The notes under the pieces: model-generated | What the model saw: only the letters and a program-made list of their open reading frames with translations | Told to the model about the DNA's origin: nothing | Database searches by the model: none | Shown here: positions 1 through 10,130 of the stretch, in pieces | Numbering within the stretch: position 1 is the stretch's first letter | How the letters are laid out: each line of letters starts with the position of its first letter | Program-made: the position numbers and the translations under genes | DNA from: Ichthyophis bannanicus | Taxonomy: Eukaryota > Chordata > Amphibia > Gymnophiona > Ichthyophiidae | Reading direction: 5' to 3' | Assembly: GCA_033557465.1 (NCBI GenBank) | Contig: JAWIIG010000039.1 | Location: forward strand, 2,666,001 to 2,730,000 | Length of the DNA: 64,000 nt

Positions 1-11
1 TCACAAGGCAG

Positions 12-32
12 CATGTATGTATGTATGTATGC
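12..32. repeat. (GTAT)n microsatellite
   Basis: A short run of about four to five GTAT units. It has no coding signal around it. Confidence 0.85.
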
Positions 33-382
33 AGTAGAGGATGGGAAGGCTCAATCGTGGCCTGGAAGGCGGTAGGCTGCCCATGGGGATACCATCCCCG
101 TGGGAGCAGGACAGTCAGATCTGCGGCCTGCTGAAAAAAAAAAAGGTTAGATGGGAAAGGGGGGGGATTTAGACAGCAAACATTTAAAGGAGCAGTCAAT
201 GATTAAAAAAAAAAAAGAGGATGATGGAGGTAATGGATGGCAGGGGGTGGAAGTGCTAAGGGGAAGAAGGGAGAAGGGGAGAGAGACTGGAAAGGGAACA
301 AAGCCTGGGGAGAGGGAAGAGTGCAAGGTGTTGAAGGTTAAAAGGATGAATATAGAGACAAAAGAGCACAATATGTATAAAT

Positions 383-690
383 GGCAAAAAGTGCATTCCT
401 ACACCAGGAACACACAAGCACCCCACCCCCACACGATAGACACTCACATTCGCACACCCCACCTCTGCATCACAGACGCACAAACACATGCCACACACAT
501 AGGTACCTCACCTCCACATCACACAGTTTTCTCACACACAGACACACACACAGGCACCCCAGCTCTGCAGCACATGTACCGCAGCCCTGCACCCCACCTA
601 CACAAAGGCATCCACTGCCACATCCCATGCATAGATAGGCAAACCAACATTGCACCACACAAGCACACACAGACACTTTCTACATATTTC
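383..690. repeat. CA-rich low-complexity tract
   Basis: The plus strand is dominated by interrupted CACA and CACACC stretches. The tract gives long His/Thr/Pro reading frames on the plus strand and Cys/Val frames on the minus strand. These have the composition of degenerate microsatellite rather than protein, so I do not call a gene. The A/G-rich DNA just upstream (about 130-380) is also low complexity. Confidence 0.8.
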
Positions 691-699
691 TGTTTAAAA

Positions 700-1526
700 T
701 GATTCCTCATACAACCCCTGCTACCTACCGAACTAAGACACATTTTAACCTCTCTCTTCAAACTCTTCCAAACAACCCAAAAACACAAGTTTGCAAATGG
801 AGGAATGGCAGTGGAGAATGGAGGCAATGGGGGGGGTGTGCAAGGCTCCTCAGTGAAAGTAAGCTTGTCTATACAGGGCTGTGTACATGGTTAGGGTACT
901 TAATGACATTATATTACCAACAGCCCTAGGAAAGAGTTAATATTATTCCAGAGCTTATTATTCAGCAAGAACCTTGAAAGACTCTGCTAAAATAATTAGG
1001 CTGAAGGTTTCTAACAACAAAAGACACTAGTCTTGTTATAATAAATTTAAGTAAAGGGAGAAGTTGCTTCCCAGTCTCAGAGTCTCCATTCAGAGATATC
1101 AAACTGCAAGTGTCTAAAACGTTATGTCTGGGAATATGTGTATGTCTCTTCATGATGACCTATGTTAATAAGAATTGACCTATGACGTAGAAATATAGAG
1201 ATGCATGTTATGGATATAGGCAATGCTTGACATAGAACAATAAGGTGGAAATCATGCTGTGTAATGGAATATTTACCTATAAATAAAGTGGCTGAAAGCT
1301 AATATGGCAGAGTAAACAAGGTGGTAACTTGGTTTGCTCTCCCAAAGCTTTGGTTGTTTTCTTAAATAATATAAGTGTGTTGTATATTATTTACTGATTT
1401 ACAGATTCCCTTCTCATTGCTTTGTGTGTGGATTTCCGTTACCCAAGAGCCCTGGTCTGTTACCGGTGAGGGGAGGTGCAGAGTACACTTTCACTGAAGT
1501 ACAAACAAAATTTGTCAAGGCCTGAT
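700..1526. other. No gene recognised (single-copy or old repeat DNA)
   Basis: I see no convincing coding frame or known repeat here. There is a TATAAATAAAG stretch near 1280 and AT-rich DNA around 1360-1400. These could belong to an old LTR, but I could not find paired TG...CA ends with a target duplication. If the ILVBL exon at 3112-3313 is functional, this lies in its downstream intron or flank. Confidence 0.4.
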
Positions 1527-1736
1527 TAGAACAGTGAGGTGAGAACCAGGGAAGCCAGGTTCAAATTCCACTGCCGCTCTTTGTGATCTTGGGCAAGTCA
1601 CTTTATCCTTCATTGACTCATGAACAAAACTTAGAGTGGAAGCCCTCTGGGGACAAGACAGTAACTACTGTACCTGAATGTAATTCACCTTGAACTTCTG
1701 AGAAAGGCATGCACTATATCCAGTTCCCATTACCTT
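1527..1736 (+). repeat. Degenerate tRNA-headed SINE
   Basis: It has a B-box-like GGTTCAAATTC, then the core TCTTGGGCAAGTCACTT, then a CTGAATGTAATTCACCTTGAACTT tail-like region split by substitutions. The same order of blocks occurs in the better SINE copies at 2005 and 4009. This copy is older and has lost its A-box region. Confidence 0.65.
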
Positions 1737-1749
1737 TCTTCAAGGCTCA

Positions 1750-1875
1750 TGGAGACATCCTTCCACAGTGTTTACAGTCTACCTGATTATGGCCTGAACC
1801 CAGACAAATTAGGCATCTGGACCAAGTATCAACGCTCTGGATGTTTCTCCTATGCTGTAGGTAAAAGCGGAACCC
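1750..1875 (-). pseudogene. DIRS-like gag zinc-finger relic
   Basis: The minus strand encodes a peptide containing WSRCLICLGSGHNQVDCKHC. Its spacing (CLxCLG, then H, then CxxC) matches the zinc-binding block of the DIRS gag proteins in this window, where the equivalent is WCLKCLGPEHSISDCSSC. The N-terminal Cys pair present in the other gags is lost. It is an isolated fragment of a more divergent DIRS family; nothing else of that element is recognisable nearby. The assignment rests on motif spacing and could be wrong for so short a piece. Confidence 0.5.
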
Positions 1876-2004
1876 TGACTTTGTCTGCGACATCTCCACA
1901 GAGAAAGCTGAAAAACTAAGCAGGAGTATTCCAAGGCATTTAGGCAGTTTGCAGGCCTGCAAACCGCCTAAATGCTATTCACCAGAATATTCAGTGGCAC
2001 TAAC

Positions 2005-2305
2005 GGGAGGAGTGGCCTAGTGGTTAGGACATGGTACTTCAGGCTGGAGGGGTTCAAATCCCACCTGGGAACAGCAATCTCAGGCCGGAGGGACTGGAGT
2101 TTCTAGTCCTATAGACACTCCTTGTGGCCTTGGGCAAGCCACTTAACCCTCAGTTGCCTCAGGTATACATAGATTGTGAGCCCTTTGGGGCAAGGAAATG
2201 TATCCAGTACCTGCCTGCAGTAATTACATAATGTAAACTGCTTTTATTGACGGATAAGGCGGTATAGAAAACTGGTCAAATAAATAAATAAAAATAAATA
2301 AATAA
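2005..2305 (+). repeat. tRNA-headed SINE with L2-like tail
   Basis: The head carries an A-box-like TGGCCTAGTGGTTAG and a B-box GGTTCAAATCC, as expected of an RNA polymerase III promoter derived from a tRNA. A central CTTGGGCAAGCCACTTAACC block follows, then a GGCGGTATAGAAA region and an AATAAATA microsatellite tail. The tail resembles the 3' ends of the L2-like LINEs in this window, which would let the SINE use their reverse transcriptase (inference). Related copies are at 4009-4290 and 55591-55890. Confidence 0.85.
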
Positions 2306-3111
2306 TGCTGCTGAATATCTCTGGTTTCAGTCACTAAGTGCCAGGAGGCGGAGCGGAGGCAGCACCCGAGGATAACCAGCTAGTGGCCAGCCGATTATCC
2401 TACAGCTAAATGACTGTCCTAACTTTAGTCACTTCTGCAGTCCAGCCAGCAGCTGATTATCGCCACTGACCAAATTACAAAATCGCAATTCAGTCAACCA
2501 GGACTATTCAATATAGGTTGCCAGATACAACCCTGGCATTGAAAATCCAGATTCAGTTTACAGCGGTGATGGCTAATCTCTTTAACAGTGCTAACTGCCA
2601 CCGCCACCGAATAATCTCCCAAAATAAAAATTTAAAAAGTCAAATACACGCAGAGGTAAAAAGTCTTGAACATGGGAGACTTCACTTTCATAGCTGCTTT
2701 GGGAAAGCAGAAAACAAAACTAAGCAACTGAGAAGATCCATGAGGGCATGCGTATACTCAGAACTTTACACTAATTCTGAGCGCTGGGTGAGCTCTTCCA
2801 TCCCTGCACTGTCAGATGACATCACCCACTTGTGTGCTGACTCAATCCTGCTTGTTGACAGAAAAGTCCAATTCCATATTTTTTTTTCGCTCCTTCAGAG
2901 CATGGAATTCTGACTGCTCCATCTGTAGCTCTCATCATTTCCTGGAGGGTCTGACCATATCCTACCTGTCTCTTATTAAAGATCTATAAGAGAGACTATT
3001 CCCTATTATATCCATGTCTCACCGTGTACTTATGAATCTGACCTGTCACCTGCATCTCATTACTTGTCTCAGCATTTTACCTTGTTTACGAAATCAATAC
3101 ATGTAAGATAC
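2306..3111. other. No gene recognised; probable ILVBL intron
   Basis: No known repeat or conserved frame was recognised. The 131-codon open frame at 2518-2913 has no family resemblance. The segment lies directly downstream of the ILVBL exon (minus strand), so it is most simply intronic. Confidence 0.45.
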
Positions 3112-3313
3112 CTGAAAGTCTGGCAACTGCATCAGCTGCAAAAACAGCTGTAGCCTCATGGCGAGTGTCAACAATACGGATTCCCAGCTTTTCACAGGCC
3201 ACCAGAATAGGTGAAATATGGCCCCCCACGAGGGTGAAGAGAAACCGAACTCCATGGGCTTGCAGCACCTCTGCCACAAGTTCACCACCATAGCGTGGAC
3301 TCTGTGCTTCTGC
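3112..3313 (-). CDS. ILVBL: ILVBL (HACL2) internal exon
   Basis: The minus strand encodes a 67-residue stretch including [20 protein letters not shown] and [20 protein letters not shown]. This matches the N-terminal thiamine-diphosphate (PYR) domain of vertebrate ILVBL, the acetolactate-synthase-like 2-hydroxyacyl-CoA lyase 2 of the endoplasmic reticulum. The HEATAVF stretch contains the family's conserved glutamate that activates ThDP. A polypyrimidine tract and AG lie just upstream (AG at 3315-3314, or alternatively 3311-3310), and GTATCT follows at 3111-3106, so both splice sites look intact. The last codon is split after its first base. No other ILVBL exon was found. The exon is ancient, non-repetitive coding sequence in TE-rich introns. 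The related HACL1 family is less likely because the sequence around VGGHISP fits ILVBL better. Confidence 0.85.
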
Positions 3314-4008
3314 CTAGAAGAAAAAAAGAAGAGACCTGAGCTCTCTTTACTAGATGCAATCAGAAAGGTGAAAGGACCAAAATGCTCTCTGCAGCAAAGG
3401 CAACATAAGGGGGAGGAGAAAGGACTGACACACTTTTTCCATTAGATATAATTAGAGAAAAGGCAGGATCACATTGTTCTTTCTACCAGCTATAATCAGA
3501 CTGCAAGACAAATAAACATGAGTCAATATTTAAACTTCATGGACAGTGATTTTTTAAACCATGACATTTACATATTTTGCATATACTCAGTGTCAATAGG
3601 GCTGTGTATATCTTGTAGAGCTATACAAATGATTAGTAATAGTGGTAGTAGTAGTAGTAGTAGTAATATGCTGAGAGCCTGAATATATCCTGACTAATCC
3701 ACAGAGTTAGGCAGAACACCCACACTGTGTCCCAGTACTATCAAGATTGTGCCAGGATGATCTGTAAGAATTTTCTGTGGCACTATACATAAACACAAAA
3801 ATACCAAATCACCTGCTGAAATCTCCCGGTATTTTATTTTATTTATTTAACATTTCTTATATACCGCCTTTCATGATATCAAGGCAGTTTACAATGAACA
3901 AACTGAAATTATATTGAACAGGGCATTATAACTTGGAATTCTTTATTCTGTATTCTTTATTGTTCCAAAAATTATAAATAAATGCAGTGATGACTATCAC
4001 CAAAAATT
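3314..4008. other. Intronic sequence with (TAG)n and an L2-type tail
   Basis: This lies upstream of the ILVBL exon on its strand, so it is probably intron. It holds a (TAG)n microsatellite at 3643-3665. At about 3831-3940 there is a reversed L2-like 3' tail with ATTTATTTAAC, ATATACCGCC and CAGTTTACAATGAAC. I see nothing else in it. Confidence 0.6.
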
Positions 4009-4290
4009 AGGCGTGGCCTAGTGGTTGGGGCAAGTTGCCTCAGGCCAGAGGGCTAGGGGGTTCAAATCCCACTGGAGAACAACAACCTCAGGCCAAGCCC
4101 GGAGGTACTGGGGTTTCTAGACCCACAGGCGCTCCTTGTGGCCTTGGGCAAGCCACTTAACTCTCCATTGCCTCAGGTACAAAATGTAGATTGTGAGCCC
4201 TTCGGGGACAAGGGAAATATATGCTGTACCTGAATGTACACAACTTTGACACAGTAAAAAGCAGTATATAAGCACTGCTAAATAAATAAA
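4009..4290 (+). repeat. tRNA-headed SINE
   Basis: It carries the same A-box (GGCCTAGTGGTT), B-box (GGTTCAAATCC), CTTGGGCAAGCCACTTAA core and AGTATATAAGCACTG plus AAATAAATAAA tail as the copy at 2005. It is moderately diverged. Confidence 0.85.
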
Positions 4291-4432
4291 AAAATATATA
4301 TTAAGAGGAAAAGACCTCAGTATGTCCCTTGAATCCACAATGGATCCTGCTTAGCAGAAAGTGCGCAAAATCCTCACCAGTCAAAAAAAATCTTTCTAAA
4401 TATGCTTTATTAATACAAAAAGTAAAAATAAC

Positions 4433-4503
4433 ATAGAAACATGATGACAGAAAAAGACCACATGGCCTATCTAGTCTGTCCTTCCATAACTACAACAGTC
4501 CAC
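4433..4503 (-). mobile_element. CR1-A 3' fragment
   Basis: About 70 bp matching the extreme 3' end of CR1-A, reversed. It includes the block equivalent to GACAGACTAGATAGGCCATG and the GTTTCTAT tail unit. It lies next to the AT-rich repeat family. Confidence 0.7.
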
Positions 4504-4600
4504 TTTTGAGTATTGTGAGTATATACTTATGGGAATTTTCTGAAAGGAATTCTTTGTATTAAAGCTAATTAATCTGTGAACCCACTATTTTTTGTTAAAT

Positions 4601-5262
4601 TGTGGCAGGTGCAGGCCTGTGATCCACGGTGTCTGACATAGGCAGGCCAGCATGGCTAGCTTGACCTGTAAATGAGGCCTGTGGAGAGGCATATAGGATT
4701 GCACATCCCCCAACATGCTGCTATTGTAAGATAGAATTCAGTAGAAGTATTGAATTAGCTTAGGTAAGCAGAACTGCAGAACTAAGAAATGGAAAAATAC
4801 AGAAAAGACATATTTAAAAGTTACTGATAAGAAAAAGTACATCTGCAGAGAAATAATGAGGAGTGCTGACAGATGAGTTACAGAACCTTGCTCTTCTGCA
4901 CGCACAAATTGGTCCCATAACCTTGAGAGTGTGAAAGTAACAAGTTGATGAACTGACCATTGTAATTGGGACTAGAAGGGGGGCAGGCAGGTGTCATGCC
5001 CACAGAAGGGACATAATTGGATAAACTTATCAGTACCGGGACCAATAGAAGAGGTACGGGAGGTACGGGAGGTTACCGGGACCAATGAAATGTTTTTCTA
5101 TACCTAGAATGGAACAGAAGTCTATAAAAGTTATTGTAATGCTTGAAAACTTTGCTCAGCCATTTTGAAATTGACTTGCTTGAGACTTGTGCACAAATAA
5201 ATGATTTGGACCTTCTGAATAGACTCCTGGTATCATTGGTTTGTCTGCGCTTTGCTGCTACA
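4601..5262 (+). mobile_element. Solo LTR (662 bp), TSD AAAT
   Basis: The unit begins TGTGGCAGG and ends GCTGCTACA. It is bracketed by AAAT at 4597-4600 and 5263-5266. The empty site can be read in the related repeat at about 32750, where the surrounding sequence is continuous and AAAT occurs once. Inside are a TATA box (TATAAA, 5123-5128) and a polyadenylation signal (AATAAA, 5196-5201), in the right order for a retroviral or LTR-retrotransposon LTR. No internal gag-pol sequence is present, so it is a solo LTR left by recombination. A 4-bp duplication suits an endogenous retrovirus or Gypsy-type element; the class cannot be told from the LTR alone. Confidence 0.88.
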
Positions 5263-5602
5263 AAATCAGTCAGGGCCTAGTAGCAGCAGTTTAAGTTTAA
5301 ATTTAAAAAAACAGAAGAGAACTTTCTGGTTACATTTCATACCCAGCAAAGAGCTTGTAGTTTAAATTTAATAGTCACTCAGGGCCTAGCATCAGCAAAG
5401 TACTTTTAGTTTAAATTTAAAACACAGAAGAGAGCTTTCTGGTTAAATTTAGAACCCAGCAGAGAGCTTGTAGTTTAAATTTCATAAAACGTTAGAGCCT
5501 AGCAGCAGCAAAGAGCTATAATTTAAATCAAATCAGAATATAGCTTACCTCAGCAGCACAAGACAGGGTACTGTGTAGCAGCCCTCTTTTAATAAGTGTT
5601 AT
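5263..5602 (-). repeat. AT-rich TTTAAATTTAAA repeat family, copy 1
   Basis: Imperfect units of roughly 90-130 bp repeat the phrase TTTAAATTTAAA, then CAGAAGAGAGCTTTCTGGTT, then AGCAGAGAGCTTGTAG. The same units recur at 30717-31060, 32030-32150 and 32515-32760 in the opposite strand sense. The left-hand continuation of this copy is at 4504-4600, beyond the inserted solo LTR. No coding capacity or known family was recognised. Confidence 0.7.
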
Positions 5603-6030
5603 TAAAAGTCTATATTTATTCTCCAGAACCTCCCTACCACATTTTCCTATGTCACTGGTACCGACATGTACAAAGACAGCAGACGCCTCCCCAGCACTAT
5701 CTAAGACCTTGTCTAGATGGTGCGTGAGGCCCGCTATCTTCGCACCAGGCAAGCATGTTACCAAGCAATCCTCATGTCCACCAGCCACCCAGCTATCAAC
5801 GTGCCTAATGATCAAATCACCAACTATAAAGGCTGTCCTAACCATTCCCTCATGGGCACATGGCCCTGGAGAAACCTCCTCGGTGCAAGAGTGTTTTACA
5901 TCACCTGGAGGGCAGGTACTAGATACAGGATCACTTCCTGCCACACCAGGGTGATGCTCTCATGTCACGTGACCTCTCTCCTCCATGGCAACAAGGATAC
6001 TGCCAGACTGGAGGTGGGACTTCATGACTA
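5603..6030 (-). pseudogene. CR1-B ORF1 esterase domain (3' portion, truncated)
   Basis: The minus frame carries the GDS-like block FIVGDLIIRHVDSW and the GxxD block VHVGTSDIGKCG of the SGNH-hydrolase/esterase domain typical of CR1 ORF1 proteins. The catalytic-serine position of the GDS block reads Leu (GDL), so it is inactivated. The frame then runs into the AT-rich repeat and loses the C-terminal DxxH block. The N-terminal half continues at 7517, after an inserted CR1-A. Confidence 0.8.
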
Positions 6031-7516
6031 TGGGACATTCTAGCAGCTCCACTGACTGACCTTTTCAATGCCTCGGAGTCGGGAGTGGTGCCAAAGGACT
6101 GGAGGAGAGGCTCATGTGGTGCCTTTACACAAAAGCGGAAGTAAGGAAGTGGTTGAAAACTACAGGCCGGTTAGTTTAACTTCGGTGGTGAGTAAATTAT
6201 TGGAAATGCTGCTAAAAGAGAAAATTAGTGAGGTTTCTGGAGTCCAGCGGATTACAGGATCCGAGGCAGCATGGATTCACCAGAGGCAGGTCTTGTCAGA
6301 CAAATCTGATTGATTTCTTTGACTGGGTGACCAGGGGGTTGGACCGAGGGAGAGCTCTAGATGTGGTGTATTTAGATTTCACTAAAGCCTTTGACACTGT
6401 TCCTCACAGGCGACTTATAAACAAACTGAGCACCCTAGGGATGGACCCTAAAGTTACTGCTTGGGTTAGAAATTGGTTGGGTGGGAGGCGACAAAGAGTA
6501 CAAGTAAATGGAGCTCACTCTGAGGAGAAGGATGTTACCAGTGGTGTGCCCCAGGGATCTGTCCTTGGTCCGATTCTTTTTAACATCTTTGTTAGTGATA
6601 TAGCGGAAGGGCTGTCGAGTAAGGTTTGCCTCTTTGCAGATGATACCAAAATCTGCAATAGAACAGACATCCAGGAAGGTGTAGATAACATGAGGAGGGA
6701 TCTAGCTAAGCTTGAAGAATGGTCTAGAATTTGGCAGCTGGGATTTAATGTTAAAAAATGTAAGGTCATGCATTTGGGCTGCAGCAATCCAAGGGAGCAA
6801 TACAGTGTAGAAGGTGAAGTACTTTTGTCCACTAAAGAAGAGCGGGATCTAGGCGTGGTTGTGTCTGATGATCTTAATGTAGCTAAACAGGTAGAAAAGG
6901 CGACGGCAAAAGCTAGAAGGATGCTTGGGTGCATACGGAGAGGAATGGCTAGCAGAAAAAAGGAGGTAATGTCTCTGTATAAGTCTTTGGTGCGACCTCA
7001 TTTGGAGTATAGTGTGCAATTCTGGAGACCGCACCTTCAAAAGGATGTGAACAGGATGGAGTCGGTGCAGAGGGTGGCTACTAAAATGATTAGTGGGCTT
7101 CATTATAAAGCATATGAAGACAGACTTAAGGATCTTAATATGTACACCTTAGAGGAAAGGAGAGATAGAGATAATTTGATTGAGATGTTTAAATACCTCC
7201 GTGGCATAAATGTTCAGGGAGAGAGCCTCTTTCAATTGAAAGCAAGTTCTGCTACGAGGGGACATGGGATGAGGGTGAAGGGAGATAGATTCAGGAGTGA
7301 TATGCGGAAATATTTCTTTACGGAAAGAGTAGTGGATCCATGGAATAGTCTCCCAGAGGTGGTAGAGATGAGGACAGTAAATGAATTCAAAAAAGCATGG
7401 GACCAACACAGAGGATCTCTAAAGGTAAAAATTGGACTGTTGTAGTTGTTGATATGGAAGGACAGACTAGATAGGCCATGTGGTCTTTTTCTGTCATCAT
7501 GTTTCTATGTTTCTAT
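6031..7516 (+). mobile_element. CR1-A LINE, 5'-truncated, inserted in CR1-B
   Basis: It starts within the reverse-transcriptase region and ends in a tandem TTTCTATG tail, the hallmark of CR1 3' ends. It splits a CR1-B ORF1: left flank TTCATGACTAT, right flank ATCCCTGTAGG, which are contiguous in the CR1-B copy near 30235. It encodes a 405-codon RT fragment (6228-7445), preceded by another piece in a different frame at 6068-6230. Confidence 0.9.
6228..7445 (+). pseudogene. CR1-A ORF2 reverse transcriptase, C-terminal 405 codons
   Basis: In order it shows the RT blocks GFTRGRSCQTNL, VYLDFTKAFDTVPH (first catalytic Asp), SGVPQGSVLGPILFNIF, LFADDTKIC (catalytic Asp pair), LGFNVKKCKVMHLG, and the CR1 C-terminal region ending KKAWDQHRGSLK. 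The frame is unbroken through the stop, so the RT core is well kept. The start given is only where this frame opens: the upstream sequence is the same protein in another frame, so a frameshift near 6228 and 5' truncation make it a pseudogene. Confidence 0.9.
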
Positions 7517-8191
7517 ATCCCTGTAGGTCTCGTCTATGTAGCTCTCTGTCTTCCTTATGTCTTCCAAGTCTGCTACTCTTGCCTCCAGAAATCAGACTCA
7601 TTCCCTGAGAGCAAAGAGCTCCTTGCACCTTGTGCGCATGTAAGATCCCTCACCAACTGGGAGACACTCAGTGCAAAAGACTGGAAAGCCCCCATCTCGC
7701 AGCTTGACTGCTATCTCCATCTTCATTTTAAGGTTGTGTTTAGATATTTAAGTTCTTTACTTACTAAGGGTTGCTGGCGATACTTATTTATTTATTTATT
7801 TAATCAGTTTTGTATACCACCTTATCCTTCAATCATACTTACATTAATAAAACTATACCTAATACGTTTAATTACATTTTCGGCGAACAAAGTACATTAA
7901 TCTCAGGTCCTTAATGTATGCTGATGAGAATAAACAATTAGCCATTGTGTTGAAAGGGACCATATAACAAAGATAAGCAAGAGTTTCATGCTATCTCAGA
8001 GTGTGACTGCGTGTTAAGTGTATTTAATGACTCTTCTGTGGATTTACTTGACATCCATATATAGTAGCTTTTTAATATATTTATGATAGATAAAATTCCT
8101 CCCTATTGTTGTCCCTTTAGTGGCAATGATGACTCTATGCCTCATTCTTTTTCAGTCATCTGGCTGCACTCCCAAACCAGCCCTGCAGTAA
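7517..8191 (-). pseudogene. CR1-B ORF1 N-terminus and 5' UTR
   Basis: This continues the CR1-B interrupted at 6031. The minus strand encodes the coiled-coil-like segment and a CxxC-type zinc-finger region equivalent to YVCTRCKELF in the copy at 30001-30465. The 5' UTR beyond it contains an L2-type tail (about 7782-7852, reading ATTTATTTAATCAG then TATACCACCTTATCC). Homology to the other CR1-B 5' UTR is readable to about 7960. From there to 8191 I recognise nothing. Confidence 0.65.
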
Positions 8192-8450
8192 AGCAAGTTA
8201 CTCACCTGTAACAGGTGATCTCCAGGAACAGCAGGAATTTAATCTTCACATTTGGGTATCGTCGGTACCGATGGAGCCTGCGCGGGAACGCTCCCCAGCA
8301 TCCAATAGGAAAGCTTTTGCGAGCATCCCACAGCGCCTGCGTGCTGCCGTCTCGCCTTTCCCAATTGTCCCTCTCCAGTTGAGTTTAAAGCGGAGACAGA
8401 GAAAGAGAGAGAGATAGAGAGATACAACTCCTAGGGGAGGTGGGTGGGTA

Positions 8451-8548
8451 GTGAAGACTAAATTCCTGCTGTTCGCGGAGATCACCTGTTACAGGTGAGT
8501 AACTATGCTATCTCCAGGAACAAGCAGGAATGTAATCTTCACATATGG
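8451..8548 (-). repeat. DIRS-a internal complementary region (ICR)
   Basis: The segment equals, on the opposite strand, the sequence formed if the element's 3' end were joined to its 5' end. The first part (GTGAAGACTAAATTCCTGCT...) repeats one terminus and the second part (ATCTCCAGGAACAAGCAGG...) repeats the other. DIRS1-type elements are known to use such a region as template for completing their termini through a circular intermediate. Confidence 0.85.
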
Positions 8549-8555
8549 GGACTCC

Positions 8556-9347
8556 CTAGCTGCAGATGCCAGGGAGAAGGCCCCAGAAGTCATGTGCCCC
8601 TGTGAAAGGGCTCCACTTCCCCCTATGGATCTCTGGAATCCTACCAGGCATGGTGGGTACCTTATCATGATGGAACCTTGTAGAAGGAGGATCAGCCACC
8701 AATGCTTGCAATTCACTGATGCGACGTGCTGATGTGATTGCAATAAGAAAGATGACCTTCCAGGAAAGGAATTTCAAAGAGGTAGTAGCTAATGGTTCAA
8801 AAGGCGGCTTCATGAGCTGCCCAAGAACCAAATTTAAGTCCCATGCCACCGGTGGTGGCTTAATGAGAGGCTTATTTAAAAGAAGGCCTCTCATAAATCT
8901 CGCTATGAGAGGATGAGAGGAAATAGGTTGCCCATTTAGAGGCTTGAAAGAAACTGCAATAGCACTCAAATGAACTCTCACTGAATTGGTCTTAAGCCCT
9001 GTATTAGACAAATGAAGGAGATACTCCAGTAATGATTCCAGAGGTATCGCAATAGGGTCAAGACCCTTCTGCGAGCACCATATGGTAAACCTTTTCCATT
9101 TGAAAGCATAAGAGCGTCTTGTGGAAGGATTCCTGGAAGAATAAAGGATATCCTTTACCTGCTGAGAAAGGTTAAGACCATGAAGTTCTAGGCTTTCAGA
9201 AACCAGGCCCTGAGATGCAGAGACTGGGGATTGGGATGCCACAGCATCCCATCCTCCTGAGAAAGGAGTTCTGGAGCAGATCCTAACTCCAGAGGCAGAG
9301 CTTGAGAGAGATGTAGGAGCAGAGGGTACCACATTTACCGTGGCCAA
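8556..9347 (-). pseudogene. DIRS-a tyrosine recombinase, C-terminally deleted
   Basis: The frame carries the core-binding region (QQVKDILYSS, STRRSYAFKWKRFTIWC) and the first catalytic arginine block (ITSARRISELQAL). After FHHDKV it jumps directly into what is 3' UTR in the other copies. The deletion removes the HxxR motif and the nucleophilic tyrosine (HNVR and HYCLD in DIRS-c), so no activity is possible. The N-terminus overlaps the preceding pol frame, as in DIRS-c. Confidence 0.88.
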
Positions 9348-10130
9348 TGTGGAGCTATGAGAATCATATGACCTCTGACTCTCTGAAGCTTAAACAGGGT
9401 TTTGGGAATTAGGGGAATGGGTGGAAAGGCATACACAGGAAGTCCTGGCCCCAATGGAGGAGGAAAGCATCCTTGGCCTGACAACCCTAAGCCGGAATTC
9501 TGGAACAGAACCGGGGAAGTTTGGCATTCAGCGGACTTGCAAAGAGGTCTATGTCTGGGGTTCCCAAAATTTGAAAAATTTTGGCCACCTGGTCTGCATG
9601 AAGAGACCATTCGTGTGGAAGCAGAACTCGACTGAGTCTGTCTGCCCAAGAGTTTTGAATGCCTGGAAGATACACGGCAAGGAGATGAATCTGATGCTCT
9701 CTGGCGAGGGCCCATAGTTGCAAAGCTTCATTGCAGAGCGACAGAGAGCCTGTTCCGCTCTGCTTGTTCACATAGAACATGGCTACCTGATTGTCCGTTT
9801 GAACTAGGACTGTCTTGTAGCTGAGCTGGGTGTGGAATACTCGAAGAGCAAGGAAGATTGCTCTGAGTTCCAGGAGACTGATGTGTAGATAGGTCTCCTG
9901 TGGAGTCCAGGTACCCTGGGTAGAGAGGCCTTGCAGGTGGGCTCCCCAACCCACCTGTGAGGCATTTGTTCTCAGAGTGGCTTGGGGTGGGGTTGTTGGA
10001 AAGGGGACCCCACCAAAAGGTTTTGGGGTGACTGCCACCATTGGAGGACAAAACAAGACAATCTGAGTTTGTTATTTTGTCTGACAGGCAACCTGATGCC
10101 TGGGTCCATTGAGTGGATAAAGTCCACTGG
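9335..10130 (-). pseudogene. DIRS-a RNase H and methyltransferase-like region
   Basis: The minus-strand frames show RNase H blocks LELRAIFLALRVFH, VQTDNQVAMFYVNKQ and SWADRLSR. The Dam-like methyltransferase region of DIRS elements follows (DIDLFASPLNAKLPRF, YAFPPIPLIPKTL). At least two frameshifts split it (frames 9335-9715 and 9487-10056). It is cut at about 10130, where L2-like DNA begins, so the reverse transcriptase is absent. Confidence 0.85.

Noticed and set aside
151..702. 183-codon open frame, Lys/Glu- then His/Thr-rich
   Set aside because: It is made by A/G-rich and CA-rich low-complexity DNA; overlapping frames of similar length exist on both strands and none shows a domain.
880..1510. 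Possible LTR
   Set aside because: TATA-like and AATAAA-like words occur, but I could not find paired ends with a target duplication or a second copy.
2005..2080. Possible tRNA genes at SINE heads (also 4011 and 55870)
   Set aside because: A and B boxes are present, but the sequence does not fold as a complete tRNA and continues into SINE cores and tails, so these are SINE promoters.
2518..2913. 131-codon open frame
   Set aside because: It starts at a non-ATG codon, has no recognisable family and lies in the probable ILVBL intron.
6515..6934. Antisense open frames over CR1 and DIRS genes (also 9402-9717, 15935-16288, 53431-53709 and many others)
   Set aside because: They are shadows of the sense coding frames and repeat in each copy with stops in different places.
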